Notes under the pieces: generated by a model | The model's input: only the letters and a program-made list of their open reading frames with translations | Databases searched by the model: none | Told to the model about the DNA's origin: nothing | Program-made: the position numbers and the translations under genes | From: CAIKMD01 sp963729935 | Lineage (GTDB): Bacteria; Pseudomonadota; Alphaproteobacteria; ATCC43930; CGMCC-115725 | Reading direction: 5' to 3' | DNA: 64,000 bases | NCBI GenBank assembly: GCA_963729935.1 | Contig: CAVSPW010000005.1 | Span: forward strand, 124,001-188,000 | Shown: positions 17,997 through 27,105 of the stretch, piece by piece | Numbering within the stretch: the first letter of the stretch is position 1 | How the letters are laid out: every line of letters starts with the position of its first letter

Positions 17997-18093
17997 GTCA
18001 TCGCGAGGAGGCAACGCCGACGACGCGATCCAGAGCCGCCGGTCAGCGCTGGATCGCGTCGCTCCTGAGCTTGTCGAAGGAGCTCGCGATGAC
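17997..18093. repeat. Dispersed palindromic intergenic repeat
   Basis: About 97 bp whose outer arms are GTCATCGCGAGGAGGCAACG and its near-complement ending AGCTCGCGATGAC, with inner arms CGCGATCCAG / CTGGATCGCG. This matches the family of large palindromic repeats common between genes in alphaproteobacteria (known type: GTCATTGCGAGGAG...). It sits between two convergent genes and may act as a bidirectional terminator. Confidence 0.75.
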
Positions 18094-18120
18094 CCGAACC
18101 ATATCGGGACAAGAACCGCT

Positions 18121-19722
18121 CTAGTAACCTAACGCGAACGCCTCGCGGCGATGATCGCCCGCGCCGGCGAAATTGCCCGAGGGCAGAATCTCGATCGCCT
18201 TGGCCGAGCCATAGAAGAACGCGTCCTCCGCGCGCCTGGCCTTGTGCCCCATTTGGGCCAGCACCGGAATGAAAGCCTCGGGCAATTCGCGCTCCAGAAG
18301 AAACTCGCCGCTTGCCGTGTTGCACCAGCGCGGCGCCTCGACGGCGGCCGCGACATCGACGCCGTCATCGATGAGCCGGCCCAGGACTTGCGTGTTGGTG
18401 ACGGTCTGGCTCAGCCCGCCGGGACTCGCCAGCACGTAGCGCAGGCGCCCGTCGCGCTGCACCATCACCGGACACAGCGTATGCGCCGGCCGCTTGCCGG
18501 GTGCCACCGTGTTGATCTCGCCCGGCCGGTGCGTGAAGCCGGACATGCGGTTGTTGAAAAGGATTCCGGTGCCGGGATCGCGAAAGGCGCTGCCGAAGAC
18601 GCTGAAGACGCTCTGGACGACGCAGATCGCGTTGCCGTCCGCGTCCGCGACGAGAAGGCACGAGGTCCCGGCGCGATCGGGCGGCAGCCGCCCGGGCGCG
18701 TCGCCGAGCACCGCCTGCTGCATCCGTTCGGTCATGTCGGGCGAGAGCATCTCGACGAGCGAATCGGGCGCGGCCGCCGGATCGGCGATCAGCGGCACGC
18801 CCCATTCGAACGCGGCCTTCATCGCCTTCATCTGATAGCCGATGCGGCGCGCCGGATCGGCGGTGAGCGCGTTGCGCTCGAGCGCCTTCAACCCGTTCAG
18901 CTGCATCAAAAGCAAGCTGCCATAAGAGTTGGGCGGCATCACCATGACGCGATGGCCGCGATAGAGCGTCGATGCCGGCTCGACCCAAAGCGGGGCGAAA
19001 CCCGCAAGGTCGGCGGCATCGATAAGGCCGCCGCGCTCGGCCATATAGGCGGCGATGCTCCCGGCGGTCTCTCCGCCATAGAAGTCTTCGGCGCCGCCAT
19101 CGGCGATGCGGCGCAAGGTTGCGGCGAGCGCCGGCTGCCGCAAGGTCTCGCCGGCCGCGATCGGCTTGCCGCCCGGCAGATAGAGCGCCGCGCAACCGGG
19201 ATCGGCCGCGAGCGCCGGCTGGCTCTCGGCGATGCGCGCGGCGAGCACGGAGGAAATGACATGGGCCTCGGCCAATCCGATCGCGTCGCCGAACAGCTCC
19301 TTCCACGGCAGCTGGCCGAAGCGCCGATGCATCGCCTCCCAGCCGCGCACCAAACCCGGCACCACGGCGGCGAGGGGCCCCTGCGCCTTCATGCCGCCGG
19401 CGAAACGCTCCGGCGTCGCCGCGCGGGGCGCCACGCCCGAAGAATTCAGCCCGATGGTGCGGCCGTTTTGCGCGTCGTGATAGAGCATGAAGCAATCGCC
19501 GCCGATCGAGGTGGCGTGGCCCAGCACCACCGTCAACGCCGCCGAGGCCGCGATCATCGCGTCGACCGCATTGCCGCCGCGGCGATAGATCGCGATCCCG
19601 GCCGCGCTCGCGGCGGCGTGTCCCGCGACGATCATCGCGTGGCTGCCATAGATCGGTGAGCGGGGCTCGCGCAGAGAAAGCCCCGCGCGCGTGATCCGTG
19701 CCGACGATGTCGCTGCCGCCAT
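18121..19722 (-). CDS. Gamma-glutamyltransferase-family protein
   Basis: Ntn-hydrolase of the gamma-glutamyltranspeptidase family. 533 residues from ATG 19722; ATG 19734 is alternative but lies against its own AAGG. Seen: YGSHAMIVAGHAAASAAGIAIYRRGGNAVDAMIAASAALTV (family N-term block, residues ~25-65), PNSYGSLLL, and the autoprocessing site ...DRAGTSCLLVADADGNAICVVQSVF, with Thr of GTS as probable N-terminal nucleophile. PGKRPAHTLCPVM and ASPGG match the small subunit. No signal peptide is evident, so it may be a cytoplasmic GGT-like amidohydrolase. Substrate unknown. Confidence 0.9.
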   Translation of the reverse strand: MAAATSSARITRAGLSLREPRSPIYGSHAMIVAGHAAASAAGIAIYRRGGNAVDAMIAASAALTVVLGHATSIGGDCFMLYHDAQNGRTIGLNSSGVAPRAATPERFAGGMKAQGPLAAVVPGLVRGWEAMHRRFGQLPWKELFGDAIGLAEAHVISSVLAARIAESQPALAADPGCAALYLPGGKPIAAGETLRQPALAATLRRIADGGAEDFYGGETAGSIAAYMAERGGLIDAADLAGFAPLWVEPASTLYRGHRVMVMPPNSYGSLLLMQLNGLKALERNALTADPARRIGYQMKAMKAAFEWGVPLIADPAAAPDSLVEMLSPDMTERMQQAVLGDAPGRLPPDRAGTSCLLVADADGNAICVVQSVFSVFGSAFRDPGTGILFNNRMSGFTHRPGEINTVAPGKRPAHTLCPVMVQRDGRLRYVLASPGGLSQTVTNTQVLGRLIDDGVDVAAAVEAPRWCNTASGEFLLERELPEAFIPVLAQMGHKARRAEDAFFYGSAKAIEILPSGNFAGAGDHRREAFALGY

Positions 19723-19853
19723 AAGCGATCCCATCCTTTGAAACTTTTATTTCATCCGCAACATCCCCCCTTGCTCCGCAAGCCGTCAAGCGTTTCGGGC
19801 ATGAGGCGGAATTTTCGCGGCCGCGCTTTCGTGCTAAGCCTCGGGGCCCATCG

Positions 19854-20621
19854 ATGGAGAAGCGCTTGGCCCGATCACAACTCCCGCCCGTCTTCCTCAC
19901 CGGCGCCAGCCGCGGCATCGGCGCCGCCGCCGCACGGCATTTCGCCGAGGCCGGGCATCCGGTCGCGCTGGTGGCGCGAAGCGCCGCCACGATCGAGGCG
20001 CTGGCACAGGAAATCGCAGCCGGAGGCGGCAAGGCCATCGCCATAGGCTGCGACGTCGCGGAATCCGCGGAGGTCGAGCGCGCCGTTCGCCAAACGGCGA
20101 GCGCCTTCGGCGGCATCGGCATCGTCATCAACAACGCCGGCACGATCGAGCCGATCGCCCCGATCGTCGACGCCGATATGGCGGAATGGGCGCGCGCGAT
20201 CGCGGTCAATCTGATCGGGCCGATCTCGGTGATGCATTACGCCGTGCCGCTTTTGCCGCGCGGCGGCGGCGTCATCAACGTGACCTCGGGCGCCGCCGAG
20301 CGCGCGCAATTCGGCCGCAGCGCCTATTGCGCCAGCAAATCGGGCCTCACCATCGCGTCGCGCATCCTCGCCGTCGAGGAAGGCGAGCGGCGCGGCATCC
20401 GGGTCATCACCTTCTCGCCCGGCCTCGTCGATACCGAGATGAACGCGATGAACCGCGCCAAGCGCATGGGCGATGCCGGAAATATCAATGTCGCCGATTT
20501 GCGGCCGCCGGCGGAGACCGCGCGGATCCTCTATTTTTTGGCGGGTCCCGACGCCGCCGATTTCGGCGGCAAGGTCGTCAATGCGCGCGAACCCGAATTA
20601 CGGCGGCGCGCCGGTGTTTGA
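19854..20621 (+). CDS. SDR-family NAD(P)-dependent oxidoreductase
   Basis: 255 residues, classical short-chain dehydrogenase. Cofactor motif TGASRGIGAAAARHF (about 16-30), NNAG, catalytic Ser in VINVTSGAAERA, and YCASK (YxxxK) are all present, unlike the SDR at 15113. The C-terminal motif FSPGLVDTEMN is normal. Substrate not predictable. It lies alone, divergent from the gamma-glutamyltransferase and convergent with the molybdenum hydroxylase, with repeats after its 3' end. Confidence 0.92.
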   Translation: MEKRLARSQLPPVFLTGASRGIGAAAARHFAEAGHPVALVARSAATIEALAQEIAAGGGKAIAIGCDVAESAEVERAVRQTASAFGGIGIVINNAGTIEPIAPIVDADMAEWARAIAVNLIGPISVMHYAVPLLPRGGGVINVTSGAAERAQFGRSAYCASKSGLTIASRILAVEEGERRGIRVITFSPGLVDTEMNAMNRAKRMGDAGNINVADLRPPAETARILYFLAGPDAADFGGKVVNAREPELRRRAGV

Positions 20622-20625
20622 TCGG

Positions 20626-20698
20626 AGCTAGAGCGTTTTCGAGCGAAGTGGATACCGGTTCGCGTGAAGGAAACGCGACAAAATAAAAAGCTAGAGCC
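20626..20698. repeat. Dispersed repeat (GATACCGGTTCGCGTGAA type)
   Basis: Contains GTGGATACCGGTTCGCGTGA flanked by inverted GCGTTT / AAACGC and bounded by two AGCTAGAGC copies (20627 and 20689). I recall near-identical intergenic copies in many alphaproteobacterial genomes (for example Bradyrhizobium); copy number here cannot be judged from one window. Confidence 0.7.
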
Positions 20699-20733
20699 CC
20701 GGCTTTGATTCCATCAAAGCCGGAAAGGCTCTA
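20692..20733. terminator. Hairpin between convergent SDR and molybdenum hydroxylase genes
   Basis: Perfect inner stem CCGGCTTTGAT-TCC-ATCAAAGCCGG (20699-20723), extended by outer TAGAGCC / GGCTCTA arms that reach the stop codon of the hydroxylase gene (20731-20733). A stable structure suited to terminate both convergent genes, although no long T-run follows. Confidence 0.55.
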
Positions 20734-23079
20734 GACGCGGCCGAGCCGCGCGCCGCCTTCCTGCGCGCGGCGCATCGCCTGCCACAGGATGTGCGGCGTC
20801 GCCGGCATATCGAGCTGCGCGATGCCGAGCGGCGCCAGCGCGTCGAGCACCGCGTTCATCGTCGCGCCGAGCGCGCCGACCGTCCCCGCCTCGCCCGCGC
20901 CCTTGATGCCGAGCACGTTGGTCGTGCAGGGAACATTGTGGAACTCGACCGCAAAGCCGGGAAAATCATCGGCGCGCGGCATGGTGTAATCCATGAACGA
21001 GCCCGACAGGAGCTGACCCGATCCGGCCTCGAAACGCGCATCCTCGAGCAGGATCTGGCCCGCGCCCTGGACGATGCCGCCATGGATCTGGCCTTCGACG
21101 ATCAGCGGATTGACGAGAACGCCGAAATCGTCGACCACGGTGTAGCGCAGGATGCGCGTGGCGCCGGTCTCTTCGTCGATCTCGATCTCGCAGAGATGGC
21201 ACCCATTGGGGAAGGTGTTCTTGTTCCCGGTGCTGAGCCCGGCATCGTCGAGCGTCGAGGGAACGTCCGCGGGCAATTTCTTCATCTCGCGCACCCGTGC
21301 CGCGAGCTCCAGGACGTCGATGGCGCGGTCGGTGCCGGCGATGGCGAAGCGCCCGTCGCGAAATTCGATGTCGCTCTCGGCCGCCTCGAGGAAATGCCCG
21401 GCCAGCTTCTTGCCCTTGGCGATGATCTTCTCCGCGCCGTCGACGATGGCCGTGCCGGCGAGCAAGAGCGACTTCGCGCCGCCCGTGCCCCCGCCCTGGG
21501 TGAGCGCATCCGTGTCGCCGGTGACGAAATCGATCCGGTCGAGATCGATGCCGAGCCGGTCGCAGAGAATTTGCGCGAAGGCCGTCGCATGACCTTGGCC
21601 CGATGGGCCGGTGCCGATGCCCAAGCGCACGCGGCCCGTGGGCGTGAAGCTGATATCGGCCTTTTCCTGCGGCATCGCCGCCGTCACTTCCATGTAATAG
21701 GAAATGCCGAGCCCCAACAGCTTGCCGCGCGATCGCGCCTCGGCGCGGCGTCGCTCGAAGCCCGCGTAATCCGCGCGCTTGAGGCCCAACTCCAGATTGG
21801 CGGGAAAATCGCCGCTGTCATAGACCGCGATGAGCGGCGTCGCATAGGGCATCGCCGCGGGCGGCACCAAATTGCGGCGCCGGATTTCATCGCGCGCGAG
21901 CCCGGTCTCGCGCGCCGCCGCGTCGACCAGCCGCTCGATGATGTAGGAGCATTCGGGCCGGCCCGCACCGCGATAGGCATCGACCCAGACCGTGTTGGTG
22001 AAGACCGTGCGGACGCGGATCGACGCCGCCGGAATGCGGTAGGCGCCGGTCAGCAGCCGGAATCCCGCCATGGTCGCGACGAAGACCGAGAAATGCGAGA
22101 GATAGGCGCCCATATTGGCGAGCGTCTCGGCGCGCACGGCAAGGAAGTGCCCGTCCTGGTCGAGCGCGAGCTCGGCATGGACCTTCTGCTCGCGGCCTTG
22201 CGTATCGGCGAGAAAGGCTTCCTGCCGGTCGCAGCTCCATTTGACCGGCCGGCGCAATTGCTTGGCCGCCCAAGGCATGAGCGTGTTCTCCGGATAGTCG
22301 AAGGTCTTCATGCCGAAGCTGCCGCCGACATCGCCGGTGACGACGCGCACCATGTTTTCCTTGACGCCGAGATGCTGCGCCACCGTGCTGCGCATGCCGA
22401 AGGCGCCCTGGGTCCCGATATGGAGGGTGTAGCGCTCCGTGTCCGGGTCATAAGAGGCGAGAATGCCGCGCGGCTCGATCGGCGCGACGACGACGCGGTT
22501 GATCGCGAGATCGAGCTTCACGATCTTCGCGGCCTTGGCGAAAGCCTCTTCGACCGGTCTGGGATCGCCCAAACCCCAATCGAGCGCGACATTGCCCGGC
22601 GCATCGTCCCAAATCGCGGGCGCGCCCGGCGCGACCGCCGCGGCGGGATCGATCACCGCCGGCAGCGGCGCGTAGTCGACCTCGATGAGTTCGGCCGCGT
22701 CCTTTGCCGCGCTCAGCGTCTCGGCGACCACCAGCGCCACGGGATCGCCGACATGGCGGACCTTGCCTTCGGCCAGAAGCGGCCTGCCGGGGTTGAAATA
22801 ATTGGAGCCGTCGCGATTCTTGAGCGGCGCCACGCATTTGATCGTGCCGAGCCCGGCGGCCTTGACGTCGTCGCCGGTATAGACCGCCAGCACGCCCGGC
22901 GCGCGTCTTGCGGCGTCGGCGAGGATCGACTTGATCCGCGCATGGGCATGGGGCGAGCGCAGGAACACCGCATGCGCCTGGCGTGGATCGCTTTCGTCGT
23001 CGACATAGCGACCCTTGCCGGTGATGAAGCGCACATCCTCCGTGCGGCGGATTGCCTGGCCGATTCCGAACTGACCCAT
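20731..23079 (-). CDS. Xanthine dehydrogenase/CoxL-family molybdopterin-binding subunit
   Basis: Large catalytic subunit of a molybdenum hydroxylase. 782 residues from ATG 23079 (MGQFGIGQAIRRTEDVRFITGKGRYVDD). Seen: GDVGGSFGMK, the active-site loop AYRGAGRPE (AYRGAGR is the form II CoxL-like signature; form I CODH has AYXCSFR), GQGHATAFAQI, TGDTDALTQGGGTGGAKS, and the catalytic Glu in KGAGEAGTVGA. The partner Fe-S (small) and FAD (medium) subunit genes normally adjacent are absent from the window, so it is an orphan large subunit. True CO oxidation is unlikely from the motif. Confidence 0.93.
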   Translation of the reverse strand: MGQFGIGQAIRRTEDVRFITGKGRYVDDESDPRQAHAVFLRSPHAHARIKSILADAARRAPGVLAVYTGDDVKAAGLGTIKCVAPLKNRDGSNYFNPGRPLLAEGKVRHVGDPVALVVAETLSAAKDAAELIEVDYAPLPAVIDPAAAVAPGAPAIWDDAPGNVALDWGLGDPRPVEEAFAKAAKIVKLDLAINRVVVAPIEPRGILASYDPDTERYTLHIGTQGAFGMRSTVAQHLGVKENMVRVVTGDVGGSFGMKTFDYPENTLMPWAAKQLRRPVKWSCDRQEAFLADTQGREQKVHAELALDQDGHFLAVRAETLANMGAYLSHFSVFVATMAGFRLLTGAYRIPAASIRVRTVFTNTVWVDAYRGAGRPECSYIIERLVDAAARETGLARDEIRRRNLVPPAAMPYATPLIAVYDSGDFPANLELGLKRADYAGFERRRAEARSRGKLLGLGISYYMEVTAAMPQEKADISFTPTGRVRLGIGTGPSGQGHATAFAQILCDRLGIDLDRIDFVTGDTDALTQGGGTGGAKSLLLAGTAIVDGAEKIIAKGKKLAGHFLEAAESDIEFRDGRFAIAGTDRAIDVLELAARVREMKKLPADVPSTLDDAGLSTGNKNTFPNGCHLCEIEIDEETGATRILRYTVVDDFGVLVNPLIVEGQIHGGIVQGAGQILLEDARFEAGSGQLLSGSFMDYTMPRADDFPGFAVEFHNVPCTTNVLGIKGAGEAGTVGALGATMNAVLDALAPLGIAQLDMPATPHILWQAMRRAQEGGARLGRV

Positions 23080-23099
23080 CGACGCCTCTCTGACTTGGC

Positions 23100-24227
23100 T
23101 TATGCCCTGCCCCAAACCTCGCCGGCGACTTCGACGACGAGGGCGAGCTTGCGCTTCTCGTCGTCGACGGTGAGCTTGTTGCCGCCGATCGTGCTGGCAA
23201 ACCCGCATTGCGGGCTGAGCGCTAGGCGTTCGAGCGGAACATAGCGAGACGCCTCGTCGATGCGGCGCTTCAGCTCGTCTTTCGATTCGAGTGCCGGTTT
23301 CTTGGTGGTGACGAGCCCCAGCACGGCGACCTTGTCGGGCCCAAGGTATCGCAAGGGCGCGAAGCTTCCGGCGCGCGGGCTGTCATATTCCAAAAAGAAG
23401 CCGTCGAGATCGATGCCGCCGAAGACGAGCTCGGCCACCGGATCGTAGCCGCCTTCCGCCACCCAGGCGCTCTCGTGATTGCCGCGGCACATATGCATGC
23501 AGACCGTGAGATCGGCGGGCTTGCCCTTCAACACGTCGTTCAGGAGGCGCGCATAGAGCGCGGGCAGCTTGTCCGGGTCCTCGCCGATCGTGCGCACCGT
23601 ATCGCGCAGCTTCGGGTCGCAGAGAAAGGGCAGATTGGTCTCGTCGATTTGGAGATAGCGGCAGCCGGCATCGTAGAGGGCGCGGATCTCCGCGCGATAG
23701 ACCTCGACCAAATCCGCCATGAAGGCGTCGATCCCGGGATAGATCGCCTTGTCGATCGCCGCGCGCCCGCCACGCATGTGAACGAGGGTCGGCGACGGAA
23801 TTGCCTGCTTGGGCATCAGCCCGTTTCGCGCGGCGACAGGCTTCAGATCGTTGAAATCGTCGACCGCGAGCCCGCGCGAGCGTCTCATCTTGCCATGGAC
23901 CTCGAAACGCGGCGGCGAGAACGCGATGTCGCCCTGTTCGTTGTGGAATTTGACCGCGAGCCCGCCATGAACCTCGACGCCGTCGATCTTCTCGAGGAAA
24001 TCGAGGAACCAATGGCGGCGGTGGAACTCGCCGTCGGTGCAGACCTTGAGGCCGGCCGATTTCTGCAACGCGACCGCCTCTTCGACCGCCGCGCTTTCGA
24101 CGCGGCGCAGCTCCTCGGCCGAAAGCGCGCCGCTTTCGCGCTTCGCACGCGCATCGAAAATCGCCTGCGGGCGCAAGAGGCTGCCGACCACATCGGCTTT
24201 GAAGGGCGGCGTTTTATAGGAGGGCAT
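23100..24227 (-). CDS. MetE C-terminal-like methyltransferase homologue
   Basis: 375 residues related to the C-terminal catalytic half of cobalamin-independent methionine synthase (YxjG/YxjH-like). Seen: VGSLLRP near the N-terminus, TDGEFHRRHWFLDF, YLQIDETNL, the zinc-ligand motif MHMCRGNH, and SPQCGFASTIGGN with the second Cys ligand. Short stand-alone members lack the N-terminal half; some act on other thiols, so methionine synthesis is not certain. 20 bp upstream of the molybdenum hydroxylase in the same direction, hence probably co-transcribed. Confidence 0.9.
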   Translation of the reverse strand: MPSYKTPPFKADVVGSLLRPQAIFDARAKRESGALSAEELRRVESAAVEEAVALQKSAGLKVCTDGEFHRRHWFLDFLEKIDGVEVHGGLAVKFHNEQGDIAFSPPRFEVHGKMRRSRGLAVDDFNDLKPVAARNGLMPKQAIPSPTLVHMRGGRAAIDKAIYPGIDAFMADLVEVYRAEIRALYDAGCRYLQIDETNLPFLCDPKLRDTVRTIGEDPDKLPALYARLLNDVLKGKPADLTVCMHMCRGNHESAWVAEGGYDPVAELVFGGIDLDGFFLEYDSPRAGSFAPLRYLGPDKVAVLGLVTTKKPALESKDELKRRIDEASRYVPLERLALSPQCGFASTIGGNKLTVDDEKRKLALVVEVAGEVWGRA

Positions 24228-24422
24228 GGCGGCTCGCTTTCCGGCGCATCCCGTCCTGCGCGCTCTCGTCGCGTGGCGGCTGCGGCTTTCGCTTATTTCC
24301 TAGCACGATCGATGCGAGCGAGACAAACCCGCGATCCCCGCGCATGCCCACGCCAAGAATGGGCCGCGCCGCGCCGCGCCGGCCCACGCGGCGCGGCGCC
24401 GACGTTGGGCTTCGCGCGAAGC

Positions 24423-25979
24423 CTAGCTGCGCGCGCCGGGCTTTTTCAAAGTCCACTCGCCGTTCGAGAGCCGGTCGAGCGTGCCTTCCTCGCGCAGCCG
24501 GCTGAGCTCCATGGCGACGTCGCGGCCGTCGCGGCTGCCGACCGCTTCCATCAACTGCGTGAAGAAGAGCGGCTGCGCCTCGAGCGCCTGACGCACCGTC
24601 TGATAGCGCGGCGCGGCGGTCAGATGCGGCGCCTTGGGGCGCCAGTAGTCGACCTGCGATTCATGCCCATAGGGCGCGGTCGCATCGAAGCCCAGCTTCG
24701 TCGTCTTGCTCTCGCCGAATGTGGTCGGATCCATATAGGCGCCGTCGAAGCCGTCTTTGACGATCAGGTCCTTGTCGGCGCGAAAGCGCGTGCTCATGGC
24801 CCATTCGACCTGGTAGGAATTGGTCACGTCGACATCCTCGTCGACGACGGTGACGTGCTTCAGGGGCGTCTCCTTGACGAGCGTCTCGATGACCTCGCGC
24901 GCCTGACCCGGTTTGCCGCGCTTCAAGGCGACGCGGCCGTGTAGGCGCAGGCCCGGCTGCACCGAGACGGCGTGCGGCTCGATCCCGACCTTGCGCAGAT
25001 TGCGCCAGATCGACAACTCGGTGCTGAGCGACGCCATGTTCGGCGAATCGCCGCGCGAGAGGATATGGCCGGAATGGAGCACGGTCTGATAAAGCACGTC
25101 CTTACGCATGGTGATGGCGGTGACGGTGAAGACGGGATCGATGTGCATCGGCCCGTAAAATCCCCACATCTCGCCATAAGGGCCTTCCATCTCGCGATAG
25201 CCGAGCTCGTCGAAATAGCCTTCGAGCACGAGTTCGGCGTCCGCGGGGACGAGAATGTTGTTGGTCAGGCCGCGCACCATTGGCACGGGCTCGCCGCGCA
25301 GGGTCGCCAGCAGCTTGTTCTCGTCGCCCGGCCGGCGCTGCGTCGCCGCGATGAAATCCAAGGGATGAGAGCCGACGACGAAGCTCAAGGGCAGGCGCTC
25401 CTTACGCTCGACGCAAGCCTTATAGATCTTCTTCAAATCCGAATTCGCGGTCAGGTTCGAGCGCATCGTGTTCTTGCTGCGCAGCATCAGGCGGCGGCAG
25501 CCGATATTGGCGCGCCCGGTCGCCGGATCGACGCAATAATCGATGCCCGAGGAAATATAGGTCCCGCCGTCGTATTCGTGCTGCGGATGGAAAGGCAGCG
25601 CCGTGAGATCGATCTCGTCGCCCTTCTTCACCACCTGATGCACGGGCGCCTGCGCCGAGGGAATCTCGATCACCGGCTGCGGACTCTCCAGGCGGCGTGC
25701 GTATTCCGCGATCACCTGGCCCGGTTCGACGCCGAAGGCGGCGGCAAGACGCTTGCGGCTGCCGGCGGTCGCGGCGGCCACCTCGAACCGCTCGGGTCCG
25801 ACCTTCTTGAAAAGCTTGGCTTTGGGGTTCGATTCGATGACCCAGCTCAGATCGGCCAAGGCCACCGGTTCGTCGTGGATTTCGAGCTCGCCGATCTCGT
25901 TCAGCCGGTTGACGAAATTCCGCAGCCGGAATTTGTCGAGATCGATTTCATTGCCGTCGACCGTGATTTTCTGGACCAT
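24423..25979 (-). CDS. UbiD-family (de)carboxylase 2
   Basis: 518 residues, paralogue of the protein at 15939. Blocks: FRLRNFVNRLNEIGELEIHDEPVALADL at the N-terminus, YDGGTYISSGIDYCVDPATGRANIGCRRLMLR, VVGSHPLDFIAA, and the catalytic acids in EMEGPYGEMWGFYGP, then VTVVDEDVDVTNSYQVEWA. Prenyl-FMN would be needed, but no ubiX is nearby. It precedes the MetE-like gene by 195 bp and follows the amidohydrolase gene by 97 bp in one direction, suggesting a catabolic operon for a carboxylated substrate. Confidence 0.93.
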   Translation of the reverse strand: MVQKITVDGNEIDLDKFRLRNFVNRLNEIGELEIHDEPVALADLSWVIESNPKAKLFKKVGPERFEVAAATAGSRKRLAAAFGVEPGQVIAEYARRLESPQPVIEIPSAQAPVHQVVKKGDEIDLTALPFHPQHEYDGGTYISSGIDYCVDPATGRANIGCRRLMLRSKNTMRSNLTANSDLKKIYKACVERKERLPLSFVVGSHPLDFIAATQRRPGDENKLLATLRGEPVPMVRGLTNNILVPADAELVLEGYFDELGYREMEGPYGEMWGFYGPMHIDPVFTVTAITMRKDVLYQTVLHSGHILSRGDSPNMASLSTELSIWRNLRKVGIEPHAVSVQPGLRLHGRVALKRGKPGQAREVIETLVKETPLKHVTVVDEDVDVTNSYQVEWAMSTRFRADKDLIVKDGFDGAYMDPTTFGESKTTKLGFDATAPYGHESQVDYWRPKAPHLTAAPRYQTVRQALEAQPLFFTQLMEAVGSRDGRDVAMELSRLREEGTLDRLSNGEWTLKKPGARS

Positions 25980-26076
25980 TTCAACGCCTCCCTTGAGCGC
26001 GGGTCATCATCGGTCGGCAGCGTTGTGCGATCAAGAGGCAGCTGTCGGCGCGCGCACCCCGAAAGCGTGCAGGGTT

Positions 26077-27081
26077 CTAGAGCCTCAACAGCTTGGCCGC
26101 GGTGCCGCCGAGGATCAGCGCGCGCTGGCGCTCGCCGAGACCGAGCTGATCGACGATCTTCACCGGACGGTCGGTTCCCATCGGAAAGCAAAAATCGCTG
26201 CCCAGCATGATCCGGCTGATCCCGACCTGGGAGATCACCCATTCGAGGATCGGCTTCGAATGCGTGATGGTGTCGTAGGTGAAGCGCTTCAGATAGGCGC
26301 TCGGCGGCTGCGCGATGTGACGGTCGGCCCCGCTGACGCGATAGGCGTGATCGATGCGGCCGATGAGGATGGGCAGAACCCCGCCGGCATGGGGCAGGTT
26401 GACCTTGAGCCCGGGATGGCGGTCGAGCACGCCGCCGAAGATCAAATGGCAGGCGGCGATCGCCGTGTCGAAGGGAAAGCCCAAGGCGTTGTGCATCTGG
26501 AAGAACTGAAGCCGCTTGCCGCCGGTCGGCTGGATCGGATGCAGAAAGACCGGCAGGTCGAGCTTCGCGATCTGGGCGAAGATCGGCTCGAACAAAGGAT
26601 CGTCGAGATCCCGCCCCTCGATATTGGTCCCGAGATAGACCCCGCGCATGCCGGGCAGCCGCGCCGCGCGCCGCAACTCGTCGAGCGCGCGATCGCGATC
26701 GAGCATGGGCAGGGTCATGAAGGCGAGGATGCGGTCCGGATGCTTCACATGAGCGGCGCTCGCGCCGTCGTTCCAGGCCCGCGCCAGCCGTAGCGACAGA
26801 TCGGGATCGGCCCAATAGACCATGGGCTGGCTCAAGGAGAGCAGTTGAAGGTCGACGCCGCATCGATCCATCTCGCCCAGCCGCTGATCGAGATCGATGA
26901 ACTTCATCGCCATGCGCGCGCCCGACCCGCCGGGCGTGTCGAAAAAGAATCCGTCGGGCGTCATCCGGTAGGTCGCGTTGAAGCGCTCGCCCTCCGCCGC
27001 GATGAGCTCGAGATAGGGCATCGGATAGTAATGCGCGTGAATGTCGATCGTTCGCACTCGGTTCTTGCGGCGGGCAGGCAT
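26077..27081 (-). CDS. Amidohydrolase-family decarboxylase (ACMSD-like)
   Basis: 334 residues of the metal-dependent amidohydrolase_2 group that includes 2-amino-3-carboxymuconate 6-semialdehyde decarboxylase and gamma-resorcylate decarboxylase. Metal motif IDIHAHYYP (HxH, residues ~13-21), FLHPIQPTGG with a conserved His, LPHAGGVLP, and LGSDFCFPMG with the catalytic Asp. Probably non-oxidative decarboxylation or hydration of a ring-cleavage product; exact substrate unknown. Lies between the LLM oxidoreductase (upstream, 24 bp) and UbiD 2 (downstream). Confidence 0.9.
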   Translation of the reverse strand: MPARRKNRVRTIDIHAHYYPMPYLELIAAEGERFNATYRMTPDGFFFDTPGGSGARMAMKFIDLDQRLGEMDRCGVDLQLLSLSQPMVYWADPDLSLRLARAWNDGASAAHVKHPDRILAFMTLPMLDRDRALDELRRAARLPGMRGVYLGTNIEGRDLDDPLFEPIFAQIAKLDLPVFLHPIQPTGGKRLQFFQMHNALGFPFDTAIAACHLIFGGVLDRHPGLKVNLPHAGGVLPILIGRIDHAYRVSGADRHIAQPPSAYLKRFTYDTITHSKPILEWVISQVGISRIMLGSDFCFPMGTDRPVKIVDQLGLGERQRALILGGTAAKLLRL

Positions 27082-27105
27082 CGAATCCTCGCTGGGTGAT
27101 GAGGC

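Noticed and set aside
20731..23079. Annotating the CoxL-like gene as carbon monoxide dehydrogenase
   Set aside because: It lacks the form I AYXCSFR loop and the coxS/coxM neighbours; only the general molybdenum hydroxylase assignment is supported.
20791..23244. 817-residue plus-strand open frame
   Set aside because: Antisense image of the molybdenum hydroxylase gene, which has clear family motifs; no motifs in this frame.
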